A stretch of DNA of 37,432 bases from NCBI GenBank assembly GCA_026713825.1, contig JAPONS010000089.1, positions 1 to 37,432 on the forward strand, given 5' to 3'. The DNA is from Chloroflexota bacterium (GTDB lineage Bacteria; Chloroflexota; Dehalococcoidia; Lucifugimonadales; UBA1127). This document shows positions 1-7,839 of the stretch, piece after piece. The first letter of the stretch is position 1. The number at the start of each line of letters is the position of its first letter. Both the position numbers and the translations under genes were made by a program. Under the pieces are notes generated by a model. It made no database searches. It was given only the letters and a program-made list of their open reading frames with translations, and had not been told where the DNA came from.

Positions 1-507
1 TCGGGAAACTCCCCGGCGGGGGTTGGGGGGGAGGAAACCAAGGGGGGGGGGGGGCCGCCGCCGCCAACCACCGACCTCCACCCCTGACACGACCGTGTTG
101 CCCCGCCGCCACTCCCTCCGCTACCGTCTCCCCATGGAAGCCGCAACCATCCATCGCAATCGGCAAATGCTCAACGCCCGGCCTGTCACACTGCCAATGA
201 TTTGCTTGACGCCGGCGTCCCTGTCAGGGGTTGGACACGCGGAGGGAGTGTTCTGCACCAAAATAATAGTCTTGAATCTGAAATGCGACAGGCCCCCTAC
301 GAATCAAATGCGAAACAACCTCTGCTGCAGCTAGGGAAGAGTCATGTACGAATGTCAAACGAATGGTGGTTGCCCCGTAGTTCCCGTGCAGAAAGGACCT
401 TCCGCAACCCTCGCTTGGTCCGTTGCCCGGAGACCCCCAGAGCCTCGTGCTCTTGAATGCCCTGACTCATCCTGCTTGCTTACGCGCGTGAGCGGCGCGC
501 GCTGAGC
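1..507. other. Gene-free left edge
   Basis: No convincing gene lies in this stretch. The first 70 bases are dominated by runs of G (one about a dozen long) and C, which may be a contig-edge artefact or a real low-complexity tract. From about 260 to 360 the composition becomes more AT-rich. The open frames here are short, overlap each other and lack recognisable domains or good ribosome binding sites. Confidence 0.5.
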
Positions 508-536
508 GTGACACGTCGCGCGGGGAGGAGTATCAT
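508..536 (+). promoter_or_regulatory. Sigma-70-like promoter of the first Rieske gene
   Basis: The -35 box GTGACA (508-513) and the -10 box TATCAT (531-536) are separated by exactly 17 bp, and each matches 5 of 6 consensus bases. Transcription would start near 543, leaving a leader of about 54 nt before the ATG at 597. This placement argues against a long N-terminal extension of the downstream gene. Confidence 0.6.
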
Positions 537-596
537 ACCGCAACCGCACGGGGTGCCGTGGGGCGCTCCGTCCTGTGTATAGAGGAGAGTGGTGAG

Positions 597-1886
597 ATGT
601 TGAGCGACGCTGACAACGAATACATGTGTCGAGTTGGCCCGGGCACGCCCATGGGCGAGTACGTGCGCCGCTTCTGGGTACCGTTCCTGCTGCCGGAGGA
701 ATTGCCGGAGCCGGATTGCCCGCCGGTCCGCACCACGCTGATGGGCGAAGATCTCGTCGCGTTCAAGGACTCCAACGGCGAGATTGGCCTTGTGGACAAC
801 TACTGTCCGCACCGCCGCGCCAGCCTTTTCTTCGGCCGGAACGAGGAGTGCGGAATCCGCTGCGTCTACCACGGCTGGAAGTTCGACGTGAACGGCGACT
901 GTGTCGACATGCCGTCGGAGCCCGCCGAGTCCAACTTCAAGGACAAGGTCAAGATCAAGGCCTACCCGGCGCGCGAGTACGGCGGCCTCATCTGGGCCTA
1001 CATGGGCCCCGCTGAGTACATGCCGGAGCTGCCGCTCATTGACTGGGCGACCCTGCCGGACAGCCAGCGCGTCATCTCCAAGCGCGTGCAGGAGAGCAAC
1101 TGGGTGCAGTCCGTGGAGGGCGGCATAGACTCCAGCCACATCTCCTTCCTCCACAGCGGCGTCACGCCCTTCATGCGCGACAACCCGGACAAGCGCCCTC
1201 CGGCCCGCGTCGGAAGCCAGACGGTGAACTTCACCACCACAGACACGTCGCCCCGCTTCGTCGTCGATGAGACTGAGTACGGCCTCCTGATCTCCGCTCG
1301 CCGGAACGCCGACCAGGACCGCTACTACTTCCGCATCACCCAGATGCTGATGCCCTTCTACACCATGATTCCCGGCTCCGTTGAGCCCGGACGGCAGATC
1401 GGCGGTCACGCATGGGTTCCTATCGACGACTACAGCTGCTGGAACTTCAGCATCTCCTGGAACCCCTACCGTCCCTTCACCCAGGAAGAGATCAACGAGC
1501 ACTGGAGCGGGACCGGCATCCACGCGCTCACTGACTACAAGTACCGGCCCCTCAGCAACAGCGCCAACGACTACATGATCGACCGCGAGGAGCAGCGCTA
1601 CAGGACCTTCACCGGCATCCGCGGCATCGGCGAGCAGGACATGGGCACGCAGGAGTCCATGGGCGCCCTGACCTGGCGCGCAGGCGAGCACCTCGGCTCC
1701 AGCGACTCGGCTATCATCGCCTACAGGCGCCGGCTGCTGAAGGAGGCCCGCAACCTGCAGGAGGGCATCGAGTCCTACGCAGCCACCCACCCTGAGTGCT
1801 ACAAAGTGCGCTCCGCCTCGGTGCTCATCAACCGAAGCGAGGACTACCGCGTGGCTGCGGCCGACCGGCTGGCAGCCCGAATCTAG
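597..1886 (+). CDS. Rieske [2Fe-2S] aromatic-ring-hydroxylating oxygenase, alpha subunit
   Basis: This is the terminal oxygenase of a Rieske non-heme iron system of the phthalate 4,5-dioxygenase type, expected to hydroxylate or demethylate an organic substrate with electrons from a separate reductase. The 429-residue protein carries the Rieske ligands C70-P-H72 and C89-V-Y-H92, and the mononuclear iron motif D178-S-S-H181-x4-H186. I chose the ATG at 597 because AGGAG (583-587) lies 9 nt upstream and the paralogue at 16955-18292 starts at the same point (MLSxxDNxxMCxVGPGTP). The frame also opens at a GTG at 558, but that has no ribosome binding site. No ferredoxin or reductase gene is nearby, so electron donor and substrate are unknown. 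About 125 bp is nearly identical to the paralogue. Family assignment is firm, substrate unknown. Confidence 0.93.
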   Translation: MLSDADNEYMCRVGPGTPMGEYVRRFWVPFLLPEELPEPDCPPVRTTLMGEDLVAFKDSNGEIGLVDNYCPHRRASLFFGRNEECGIRCVYHGWKFDVNGDCVDMPSEPAESNFKDKVKIKAYPAREYGGLIWAYMGPAEYMPELPLIDWATLPDSQRVISKRVQESNWVQSVEGGIDSSHISFLHSGVTPFMRDNPDKRPPARVGSQTVNFTTTDTSPRFVVDETEYGLLISARRNADQDRYYFRITQMLMPFYTMIPGSVEPGRQIGGHAWVPIDDYSCWNFSISWNPYRPFTQEEINEHWSGTGIHALTDYKYRPLSNSANDYMIDREEQRYRTFTGIRGIGEQDMGTQESMGALTWRAGEHLGSSDSAIIAYRRRLLKEARNLQEGIESYAATHPECYKVRSASVLINRSEDYRVAAADRLAARI

Positions 1887-1908
1887 GGTCATCGGCGCGA
1901 GCTCGTTC

Positions 1909-2013
1909 GCCCTGAGCTTGTCGAAGGGCGGCGCCCCAATCGTCATTCCTGCGGAGGCAGGAATCCAGGGGCGGGCGTCGGGGAAGCTGTTTGCCCTAAG
2001 CCTGTCGAAGGAC
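1909..2013. repeat. Cluster of dispersed intergenic repeats (two types)
   Basis: Two imperfect copies of one repeat lie at 1909-1929 and 1993-2013, sharing the core GCCCTRAGCYTGTCGAAGG. A third copy is at 30031-30051. Between the first two is a different element at 1941-1972, containing the inverted repeat ATTCCTGC/GCAGGAAT (1945-1952 and 1957-1964, 4-nt loop). Its counterpart in opposite orientation lies at 37399-37420. From general knowledge, both words resemble short mobile-like repeats scattered between genes in many bacterial genomes. They could fold in the RNA between the Rieske and dehydrogenase genes. Confidence 0.7.
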
Positions 2014-2050
2014 GACTGGCATACATTTAGTCGAAGAGCGGAGGGACGTC

Positions 2051-3160
2051 ATGGCAGAGAAGTCAGCGGCGGCAGTCATTATTGCGCCAAGGGAGTTCGA
2101 GATCCGGGAATTCGACCTGCCGGACATCCCGCCCGACGGCGGGCTCCTGCGCATCGAGCGCTGCGGCATTTGCGGCAGCGACGTCCACGGCTACGACCGA
2201 ATGGGCGAGGGCGTGCGCATCATGGGCCACGAGAACCTCGGCTGGGTTGCCAAGATCGGCTCAGAGGCGTCCAAGCGCTGGGGCGTGAAGGAAGGCGACC
2301 GGGTTGCGGTGGAAGAGTACGTGCCATGCGGCTCCTGCGAGCTGTGCCGCACTGGGTACCCACGCTTCTGCCCTCAGACCAGCTCCTTCGGTCACACCGG
2401 CGAGAATCCGCGCCTTTGGTACGGCTCCACGCCCATCGACGTGGAGCCAGCCCTCTGGGGCGGCTACAGCCAGTACATGTACATGCATCCGGGCGCCATG
2501 GTGCACAAGGTCCCGGACCATGTCGACGCCTCGGAGGCCGCCTTCTTCCTGCCGTTCAGCAATGGCTACGAATGGGCCGTCGAGTACGGTGGCGCCTCCA
2601 TCGGCAAGACCGTTGTCGTACAGGGCCCGGGTCAGCAGGGTCTCGCGGCTGTCATCGCGGCGCGGGAGGCGGGAGCGTCCATGATCATCGTCAGCGGCAT
2701 GGGCCATGACGAGCACCGCCTGGAGATCGCGCGCCGCATGGGTGCCGACTACACAGTGGACGTAGAGGCCGAGGATCTCGTCGAGAAGGTTATGCAATAC
2801 ACCGGTGGCCACGGCGCGGACGTAGTCGTGAACGTAACCGGTGGTGGCCGTGAGACGGTCAAAGAGGGCATCGACATGGCCGCGTTTAACGCCGTGGTCT
2901 GCCTGCCCGCGGCTGGCAACGAGACCATCTCCGTGGGCGGCACCGGCCGCAAGAACCTCACCATGAAGTGGTGCCATGGCCACTCCTATCGGTCGGTGGA
3001 GCGGGCCATCAGCACCATTGCTTCCGGGCGCTACCCCATCAAGGAGATCGTCACCCACCACTTTGGGTTGAAGGACCTCAAGTATGCCATCGACTCTGTC
3101 GGCGGCATCGGCGCCCCCGGCGCCATTCACGTCAGCATCGACCCATGGATGGACCTCTAG
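2051..3160 (+). CDS. Zinc-dependent medium-chain alcohol dehydrogenase
   Basis: This is an MDR-superfamily NAD(P)-dependent dehydrogenase of the threonine/sorbitol dehydrogenase type (369 aa), oxidising a secondary alcohol or polyol. Likely catalytic zinc ligands are C41 in CGICGSD and H60-E61 in GHEN. The four-cysteine structural zinc lobe is C93, C96, C99 and C107. The Rossmann glycine motif GPGQQG is at 192-197, and the C-terminal substrate domain is complete. The ATG at 2051 follows GGAGGGA at a suitable distance. The gene is 164 bp downstream of the Rieske gene with repeats in between, so joint transcription is possible but not shown. It might act on a product of the oxygenase; that is inference. 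The substrate cannot be read from sequence. Confidence 0.92.
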   Translation: MAEKSAAAVIIAPREFEIREFDLPDIPPDGGLLRIERCGICGSDVHGYDRMGEGVRIMGHENLGWVAKIGSEASKRWGVKEGDRVAVEEYVPCGSCELCRTGYPRFCPQTSSFGHTGENPRLWYGSTPIDVEPALWGGYSQYMYMHPGAMVHKVPDHVDASEAAFFLPFSNGYEWAVEYGGASIGKTVVVQGPGQQGLAAVIAAREAGASMIIVSGMGHDEHRLEIARRMGADYTVDVEAEDLVEKVMQYTGGHGADVVVNVTGGGRETVKEGIDMAAFNAVVCLPAAGNETISVGGTGRKNLTMKWCHGHSYRSVERAISTIASGRYPIKEIVTHHFGLKDLKYAIDSVGGIGAPGAIHVSIDPWMDL

Positions 3161-3181
3161 CTGGACCCTGAGACAGTAAGA

Positions 3182-3216
3182 GGGCCCCGCTCCCAATTGG
3201 AAGCGGGGCCCTTCTT
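3182..3216. terminator. Bidirectional intrinsic terminator
   Basis: The 10-bp perfect stem GGGCCCCGCT (3182-3191) / AGCGGGGCCC (3202-3211) has a 10-nt loop and is followed by TTCTTGT on the plus strand. It lies between the convergent dehydrogenase and secF genes and could serve both, although the T tract is short. Confidence 0.75.
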
Positions 3217-3241
3217 GTCGGTTGTGTGATGTTGGGTTGCG

Positions 3242-4183
3242 CTACCCCCTCGTCGTCGCGTCCGCTGGAGTGCTGCGGCGGAAGGGCAGCCACCCGCGCT
3301 GCTCCCACACGAGCAGCAGCTGGCTCGCAATGCCTATGGAGCTGTACGTCCCCACAATGACACCGATGAGCAGCGTGTAGAGCAGGCTCTGAATAGTGCC
3401 GCCGCCCATGAGCAGCAGCGCCAGGATCACCGTGAGCGTCGTGATGCTGGTGGTAAGGGAGCGGCCCAGCGTCTCCATGATGCTCACGTTGATGGTCGTC
3501 GCGAAGTCACGCGAGATGCGGCGCGCCGTGTTCTCCCGGATACGGTCGAACACCACGATGGTGTCATGCACGCTATAGCCCACCACTGTCAGGATGCCCG
3601 TGATGAACATCGCGTTCACCTCAAGGTCGATCACCTTGCCCAGGATCGAGAACAGGCCAAGCGTGATGAGCACGTCGTGAATACCGGCAATGATTGCGGC
3701 GGCGCCCAGGCGCAGGGAATTCGGCATGAGCCGGAAGGCGAACGAGATGTAGAGCATAATGAAGACCGACGCCACACCCACGGCGATGCCCGCATTCCGG
3801 ATGGTCTCCTTAGCGACAACCTCTGAGACTGCGGAGAGCTCCGAGCTCTCTATTGCGCCGAACTCCAGTTGCAGGCGTTCCTCGATGGTCTCGCGCTCGG
3901 AGACGTCGCCCTCGGTCATGGGGCTCTGCAGCGTGCGGGTACGGATGAGGACACCCGTGTCGCCGAGGCGCTGAACGACAGCTTGGGAGTGTCCGAGGTC
4001 GGCCATAACCTCGCGGATGCGGGCCTCGTCGATTACATCGGCGAAGGTTACTGAGAGGGCTGAACCGCCCTCGAACTCGATGCCCACCTGGAAGCGTGGC
4101 TGAATCACCATGCTGACAATACCCACCAGGATGATGATGGCGGAGAACATGAAGAAGAATTTACGCTTGCCTACAAAGTCCAT
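3242..4183 (-). CDS. secF: Protein translocase subunit SecF
   Basis: SecF is the second half of the SecDF membrane complex, which uses the proton motive force to pull exported proteins through SecYEG. The 313-residue protein has an N-terminal membrane segment (about 10-28), an extracytoplasmic domain (about 35-130) and a cluster of five membrane helices. It retains the family signatures around IIAGIHDVLITLG and VGYSVHDTIVVFDRIREN. It starts 3 bp after the secD stop and is the last gene of the minus-strand operon, ending close to the terminator at 3182-3216. Separate secD and secF genes are common outside bacteria with a fused SecDF. Identification is firm. Confidence 0.96.
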   Translation of the reverse strand: MDFVGKRKFFFMFSAIIILVGIVSMVIQPRFQVGIEFEGGSALSVTFADVIDEARIREVMADLGHSQAVVQRLGDTGVLIRTRTLQSPMTEGDVSERETIEERLQLEFGAIESSELSAVSEVVAKETIRNAGIAVGVASVFIMLYISFAFRLMPNSLRLGAAAIIAGIHDVLITLGLFSILGKVIDLEVNAMFITGILTVVGYSVHDTIVVFDRIRENTARRISRDFATTINVSIMETLGRSLTTSITTLTVILALLLMGGGTIQSLLYTLLIGVIVGTYSSIGIASQLLLVWEQRGWLPFRRSTPADATTRG

Positions 4184-4186
4184 AGC

Positions 4187-5557
4187 CTACCCTCTCCCTC
4201 CCTGGGCCTGGGACCTACGGCCAGGACCCGTGACCGTCGCTCGCCTGCCGGGCACCGGCGTAAAGAGACCGGTGAAGTGGGAGAGCGGCGTCATCGCAAG
4301 AATGCGCAGTAGCGTTTGGCTGATGATGACGGCGGTGAACATGCTAGTCGCAACGCCGATGAAGAGCGTGACCGCGAATCCGGTGACGGCGGACGCGCCA
4401 AACCTGGACCCGAACCAGAACAGGATGGCGCACGTGATCATGGTCGCGACGTTGCTGTTGAGAATAGCTGGCCACGCTCGGCTGAAGCCGGTGGCGATGG
4501 CGCCAAGCAGCGCCCGGCCCGTTCGCAGCTCTTCTTTGGTGCGCTCCGATATGAGGATGTTCGCGTCCACCGCTACTCCGATGGACAGAATGAACCCCGC
4601 AATGCCCGCAAGGGTCAGCGTCACAGGCACCAGTTTGACGATGAACATGACGAGCACGATGTAACAGATGAGGGCAAGGCTCGCCATGATGCCCGGGACT
4701 CGGTAGTAGAGGATCATGAAGAGCACCACGAGCCCGAAGCCGATCATCCCCGCTACAAGGCTGCGGTTCAGTGACTCCTCGCCCAGGGTGGCGTCCACGT
4801 TCTGCTCGGATATGACAGCAATAGGAGTGTCGAGCCGGCCTTCCTCCAGTTGAATGGAGATGGTGCGCACCCGTTCGAAGGTGAAGTCCGGGCCCTCGAT
4901 GAAAGCCTGCCCGCCCAGAATGGGCTGACGCGCGACGGGTGCGACGATCTCGTCATTGTCGAGGAAGATCGCCGTACGGTTGTTGGTCCCGGCAATGCGT
5001 GCGGTCGACTCGGCGAACAGCCGCGCGCCTTCGGAGTTGAACTCAAGGTTGACGATAGGGTTGCCGGTGGTCGGGTGTGTGCCGGCGTAAGCGCGTGCGA
5101 GGAGTTCGCCGGTAAGGCCTATGTCAATGTCGGAGAAGTCCGTGCAGGCCGCATCGTTGCAGATGCGCTCCTTGAATTCGAGCTTGCCCGTCTGCCCGAT
5201 GAGCCGCTTGGCTTCCTCCACGTCCTCCACGCCTGGGAGCTGTATAAGGATGCGGTTCTCCCCGAGGAGTTGGATGGACGGCTCCGTAACGCCGAAGGCG
5301 TTGGTGCGCCGCTCGATCTTTTCTTGTACACCCGCCATTTGCGACGCGGTGACGCCATCTTCGACTGCCTCGTAGATGAGCTGGACGCCGCCCTGCAGGT
5401 CCAGCCCAAGCGTCAGTCCCAGTGGACCGTCATCTTCGCCCCGGGCGAAGTTGAAGGTGAAGATGTTGATGTCGTAGCTCTTCACGGCGAGTCCCCACAC
5501 CGCAACTGCGACGAGGATGACAACGAGGGCCAGCCGCCTCATGTCCCTGTTAACCAT
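4187..5557 (-). CDS. secD: Protein translocase subunit SecD
   Basis: SecD partners SecF in proton-driven Sec export. The 456-residue protein has an N-terminal membrane helix (about 8-26), the conserved GLDLQGGVQL segment after it, a periplasmic-type P1 region, and five C-terminal helices that include the GVAVDANILISERTKEE signature with its conserved Asp. The length is at the short end for the family. The ATG at 5555-5557 overlaps the last 8 bp of the upstream tRNA nucleotidyltransferase-family gene, so translation is probably coupled. An internal ATG six codons later (MRRLAL) is an alternative start. Confidence 0.96.
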   Translation of the reverse strand: MVNRDMRRLALVVILVAVAVWGLAVKSYDINIFTFNFARGEDDGPLGLTLGLDLQGGVQLIYEAVEDGVTASQMAGVQEKIERRTNAFGVTEPSIQLLGENRILIQLPGVEDVEEAKRLIGQTGKLEFKERICNDAACTDFSDIDIGLTGELLARAYAGTHPTTGNPIVNLEFNSEGARLFAESTARIAGTNNRTAIFLDNDEIVAPVARQPILGGQAFIEGPDFTFERVRTISIQLEEGRLDTPIAVISEQNVDATLGEESLNRSLVAGMIGFGLVVLFMILYYRVPGIMASLALICYIVLVMFIVKLVPVTLTLAGIAGFILSIGVAVDANILISERTKEELRTGRALLGAIATGFSRAWPAILNSNVATMITCAILFWFGSRFGASAVTGFAVTLFIGVATSMFTAVIISQTLLRILAMTPLSHFTGLFTPVPGRRATVTGPGRRSQAQGGRG

Positions 5558-7028
5558 GCCGCGCCTCCACGTCGGCGGGCGATCTTCCCAACACTTGGCT
5601 CACCAGGGTCACCGCCTCTTCTCGAGTTTTCACCTCGCCCGCCAAGCCGGACTCCTGCACCATCTCGAGGAGAGGGCGCAACTCCGGGCCGGAAGGCAAA
5701 TTGAACAGCGTCATCAAGTCATGACCGGTCAGCAGCCGTTCGCGGCGCTGTGGGGCCTTCTGGGCGCGGCCCTCGTCCAGCGTGTACCGGATCCGATCGC
5801 AGTGCATGGCCCAGTTGTCCATCTCCAGTTCGGGACCCCGGGCCGCCAGGTAGTCGGCAATGCTAAGGTAGAGTGTGTCAACTGCCACATCCTGCAAATC
5901 GCGGTAGTACCGGTAGACGGCGCGGGCCGTCGGCAGATCGCCCTTCTGTGCCAGTTGGCTGGGACGCAGGTGATGCTCAACCATCACGGCGACTGCCTCG
6001 CGTGCCTTTCCGCTGGTCCGTAAGCGGTGCAGCACGTTTCGGGCCGTTGTCGCGCCCTTCACTGGATGGCCGAGGAACCGCACGCGGCCGTTGGGCTGCA
6101 CCGACTTGGTTTCCGGCTTCGCCACGTCGTGGAGCAGGCAGGCGAATTTCAGGAACGTGGCCCGCGTGTGGCCGTCGGCATACTCCTCCGTAAAGTAGTC
6201 GTCTGCCCAATCCGGCCATGGGATGTGCCTTCCCGCTGGGTCGCTTGCGCGGTAACCCCCGTCGAGCACCTTCTCTGCGAAGTCCACGCAGTGCAGCGTG
6301 TGGTGGAAGACATCCCAGTGGTGCTCCACCGGCTGCGTTACGCCGCGGGCCGGCGCAAGTTCCGGCAGCACTGCGTCGAGCAGCCCAAGCTCGTCCAGTA
6401 ATTCCAGCGAGCGGCCCACATGCGGAAGGGACAATATGGTCAGCAGCTCTTCGCGCAGACGTTCGGCCGAGACGTTGGCCAGCAGCGGAGCATGCTCCAT
6501 GACGGCATGAGCGGTGTCAATGTCAATGAAAAATCCGGTCTGTGCGGCAATGCGCACTGAGCGCAGCGCACGCAGTGGGTCATCGGTGAGAACGCCGGGA
6601 GACGTCATACGAATGACACTGGCGCGCAGGTCCGCCACGCCGCCTGTGGGGTCGACAATCGGCCACTCGGAGACGGGACCGCCCGTGTCCGACAGCGGGA
6701 CGGCTATGGCATCGACGGTGAAGTCTCGGAGACGCAGGTCGTCGTCAATGCCGCTGCCCTGCAAGGTGGAGACGTCGACGCGCCATGTGGCGCCACCGGT
6801 GGGCACGCCGTCTACGCGGTGGATACCACGCTCTGTATTGAGAGCCACCGGCGTGCCGCCCAGGGCCTGCGCGATGCTCGCCGCCAGCGCCTCGGCGCCC
6901 TCATGCACGGCGAGGTCGACGTCGTGGGTGGCGTGGCCCAACAGGGCGTCACGAACGTAACCGCCCACGATGCACGGCTGTGCTCCCGTGGCGGCGCAAT
7001 GCGCACGAAGGCGTGGCAGAAGGTCCAA
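5550..7028 (-). CDS. CCA tRNA nucleotidyltransferase / poly(A) polymerase family protein with HD domain
   Basis: This belongs to the class II nucleotidyltransferase family that adds or repairs the 3' CCA of tRNAs, or in some members adds A residues. Motifs, numbered from the chosen start, are GGYVRD (22-27), the metal-binding DVD (36-38), LRDFTVDAIAV, and DDPLRALRSVRIAAQTGF in the head/neck region. A C-terminal HD domain has the core LLHDVAKPETK. The open frame extends to 7166, deep inside def. I prefer a TTG at 7026-7028 because it directly follows AAAGGA and lies 28 bp after the def stop, giving about 492 aa. No ATG fits this position. CCA addition versus poly(A) activity cannot be separated from sequence alone. 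It is co-transcribed with def and secDF. Confidence 0.88.
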   Translation of the reverse strand: MDLLPRLRAHCAATGAQPCIVGGYVRDALLGHATHDVDLAVHEGAEALAASIAQALGGTPVALNTERGIHRVDGVPTGGATWRVDVSTLQGSGIDDDLRLRDFTVDAIAVPLSDTGGPVSEWPIVDPTGGVADLRASVIRMTSPGVLTDDPLRALRSVRIAAQTGFFIDIDTAHAVMEHAPLLANVSAERLREELLTILSLPHVGRSLELLDELGLLDAVLPELAPARGVTQPVEHHWDVFHHTLHCVDFAEKVLDGGYRASDPAGRHIPWPDWADDYFTEEYADGHTRATFLKFACLLHDVAKPETKSVQPNGRVRFLGHPVKGATTARNVLHRLRTSGKAREAVAVMVEHHLRPSQLAQKGDLPTARAVYRYYRDLQDVAVDTLYLSIADYLAARGPELEMDNWAMHCDRIRYTLDEGRAQKAPQRRERLLTGHDLMTLFNLPSGPELRPLLEMVQESGLAGEVKTREEAVTLVSQVLGRSPADVEARHG

Positions 7029-7056
7029 AGAAGTCCTTTCTAGACGGTGCTCCGGG

Positions 7057-7629
7057 CTATTTCTCTGCCGGTAGGCCGTCGTCTGTTGCCTCGACGGTGT
7101 CCGGCTCGTCGGTGTGTTCACGTCCGTACTGGGGCGGCGGCCCCTCGGACAGCTTCCAGATAGCATCCCTTGCCACCAGATGCTCCAAGTAGAGGTGGCC
7201 GTTCAGGTGGCCGATCTCGTGCTCCAGCGCCTGTGCCAGCAGGTTATCCCTCGCTGTCAGCCGGTGCTTGCGCCCCTGCAGATCTTGGTAGCGCACCTTT
7301 ACTCGCTCCGAGCGGCTGACCAATCCCTGGTACCCAGTCACACTCAGGCAACCCTCGTACAGCTTGCGTTCGCCCTCCTGCGAAACCAGTTCCGGGTTCA
7401 CGAAGACGCGGGCGTTCCCCTCCTCTGGGATCTCGATGACGCAGAGCATGAGCGGTACGCCAATCTGGTTTGCCGCAAGGCCAACTCCATTGGCTAGACG
7501 CATTGTCTCGATCATCTCCTCCACCAGCGGGGGCAGCGATGCATCGAAAGTGGTTACCTTCAAGGTCTTTCTTGTCAGCACCGGCTCCGGGAACTGGCAG
7601 ATGGGTCGAACGTCCAAGCCCGCCCTCAC
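7057..7629 (-). CDS. def: Peptide deformylase
   Basis: This cytoplasmic metalloenzyme removes the N-formyl group from nascent proteins. All three family motifs are intact in the 190-residue protein: GVGLAANQ (48-55), EGCLS (92-96, metal ligand C94) and HEIGH (H137, E138, H141). The start is a GTG at 7627-7629. No clear Shine-Dalgarno precedes it and the predicted transcript begins only about 20 nt upstream, so initiation may be nearly leaderless; an internal TTG five codons in is an alternative. The C-terminal 35 residues after the catalytic helix are charged and variable. It is the first gene of the operon with the nucleotidyltransferase, secD and secF. Confidence 0.95.
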   Translation of the reverse strand: MRAGLDVRPICQFPEPVLTRKTLKVTTFDASLPPLVEEMIETMRLANGVGLAANQIGVPLMLCVIEIPEEGNARVFVNPELVSQEGERKLYEGCLSVTGYQGLVSRSERVKVRYQDLQGRKHRLTARDNLLAQALEHEIGHLNGHLYLEHLVARDAIWKLSEGPPPQYGREHTDEPDTVEATDDGLPAEK

Positions 7630-7656
7630 GAAGAGAGTGTTGATTACAACTAGTCC

Positions 7657-7685
7657 ATTATATGGACGGCCCTAGCCACAGTAAA
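7657..7685 (-). promoter_or_regulatory. Promoter of the def-cca-secDF operon
   Basis: Read on the minus strand, the -35 box TTTACT (7680-7685) and a perfect -10 box TATAAT (7657-7662) are 17 bp apart. The start site would be near 7650, about 20 nt before the def GTG. Confidence 0.6.
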
Positions 7686-7700
7686 GGAGCGGAGGCTCTC

Positions 7701-7775
7701 ATGAAGCAGTCGAGGAGTGGCATTCCCGGCCTCACACGTAGCCTTGACTTTGATATGGGCTGCTGCAAAACTTAG
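7701..7775 (+). CDS. Possible 24-residue peptide upstream of the ABC ATPase
   Basis: An ATG at 7701 follows GGAGG (7691-7695) with 5-nt spacing, one of the better ribosome binding sites here. It opens a 24-codon frame reading MKQSRSGIPG to GCCKT and ends at TAG 7775, 64 bp before the ATPase gene. It could be a leader peptide or chance. It ends in a Cys-Cys pair with no known motif, and no terminator or attenuator hairpin was seen next to it. The Shine-Dalgarno is the only support. Confidence 0.22.
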   Translation: MKQSRSGIPGLTRSLDFDMGCCKT

Positions 7776-7839
7776 CCGACGCTCAGTCCCCTATTAGATT
7801 CGCACATCTACTGACCAATGAGAGGGGTATCCGCGCGCC

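Noticed and set aside
480-1946. 488-aa open frame on the minus strand opposite the first Rieske gene
   Set aside because: It is an antisense shadow of a gene with clear Rieske motifs; the translation is Ala/Val/Arg-rich with no domain.
2261-3196. 311-aa minus-strand frame opposite the alcohol dehydrogenase
   Set aside because: Antisense shadow, no family resemblance, and it overlaps the terminator.
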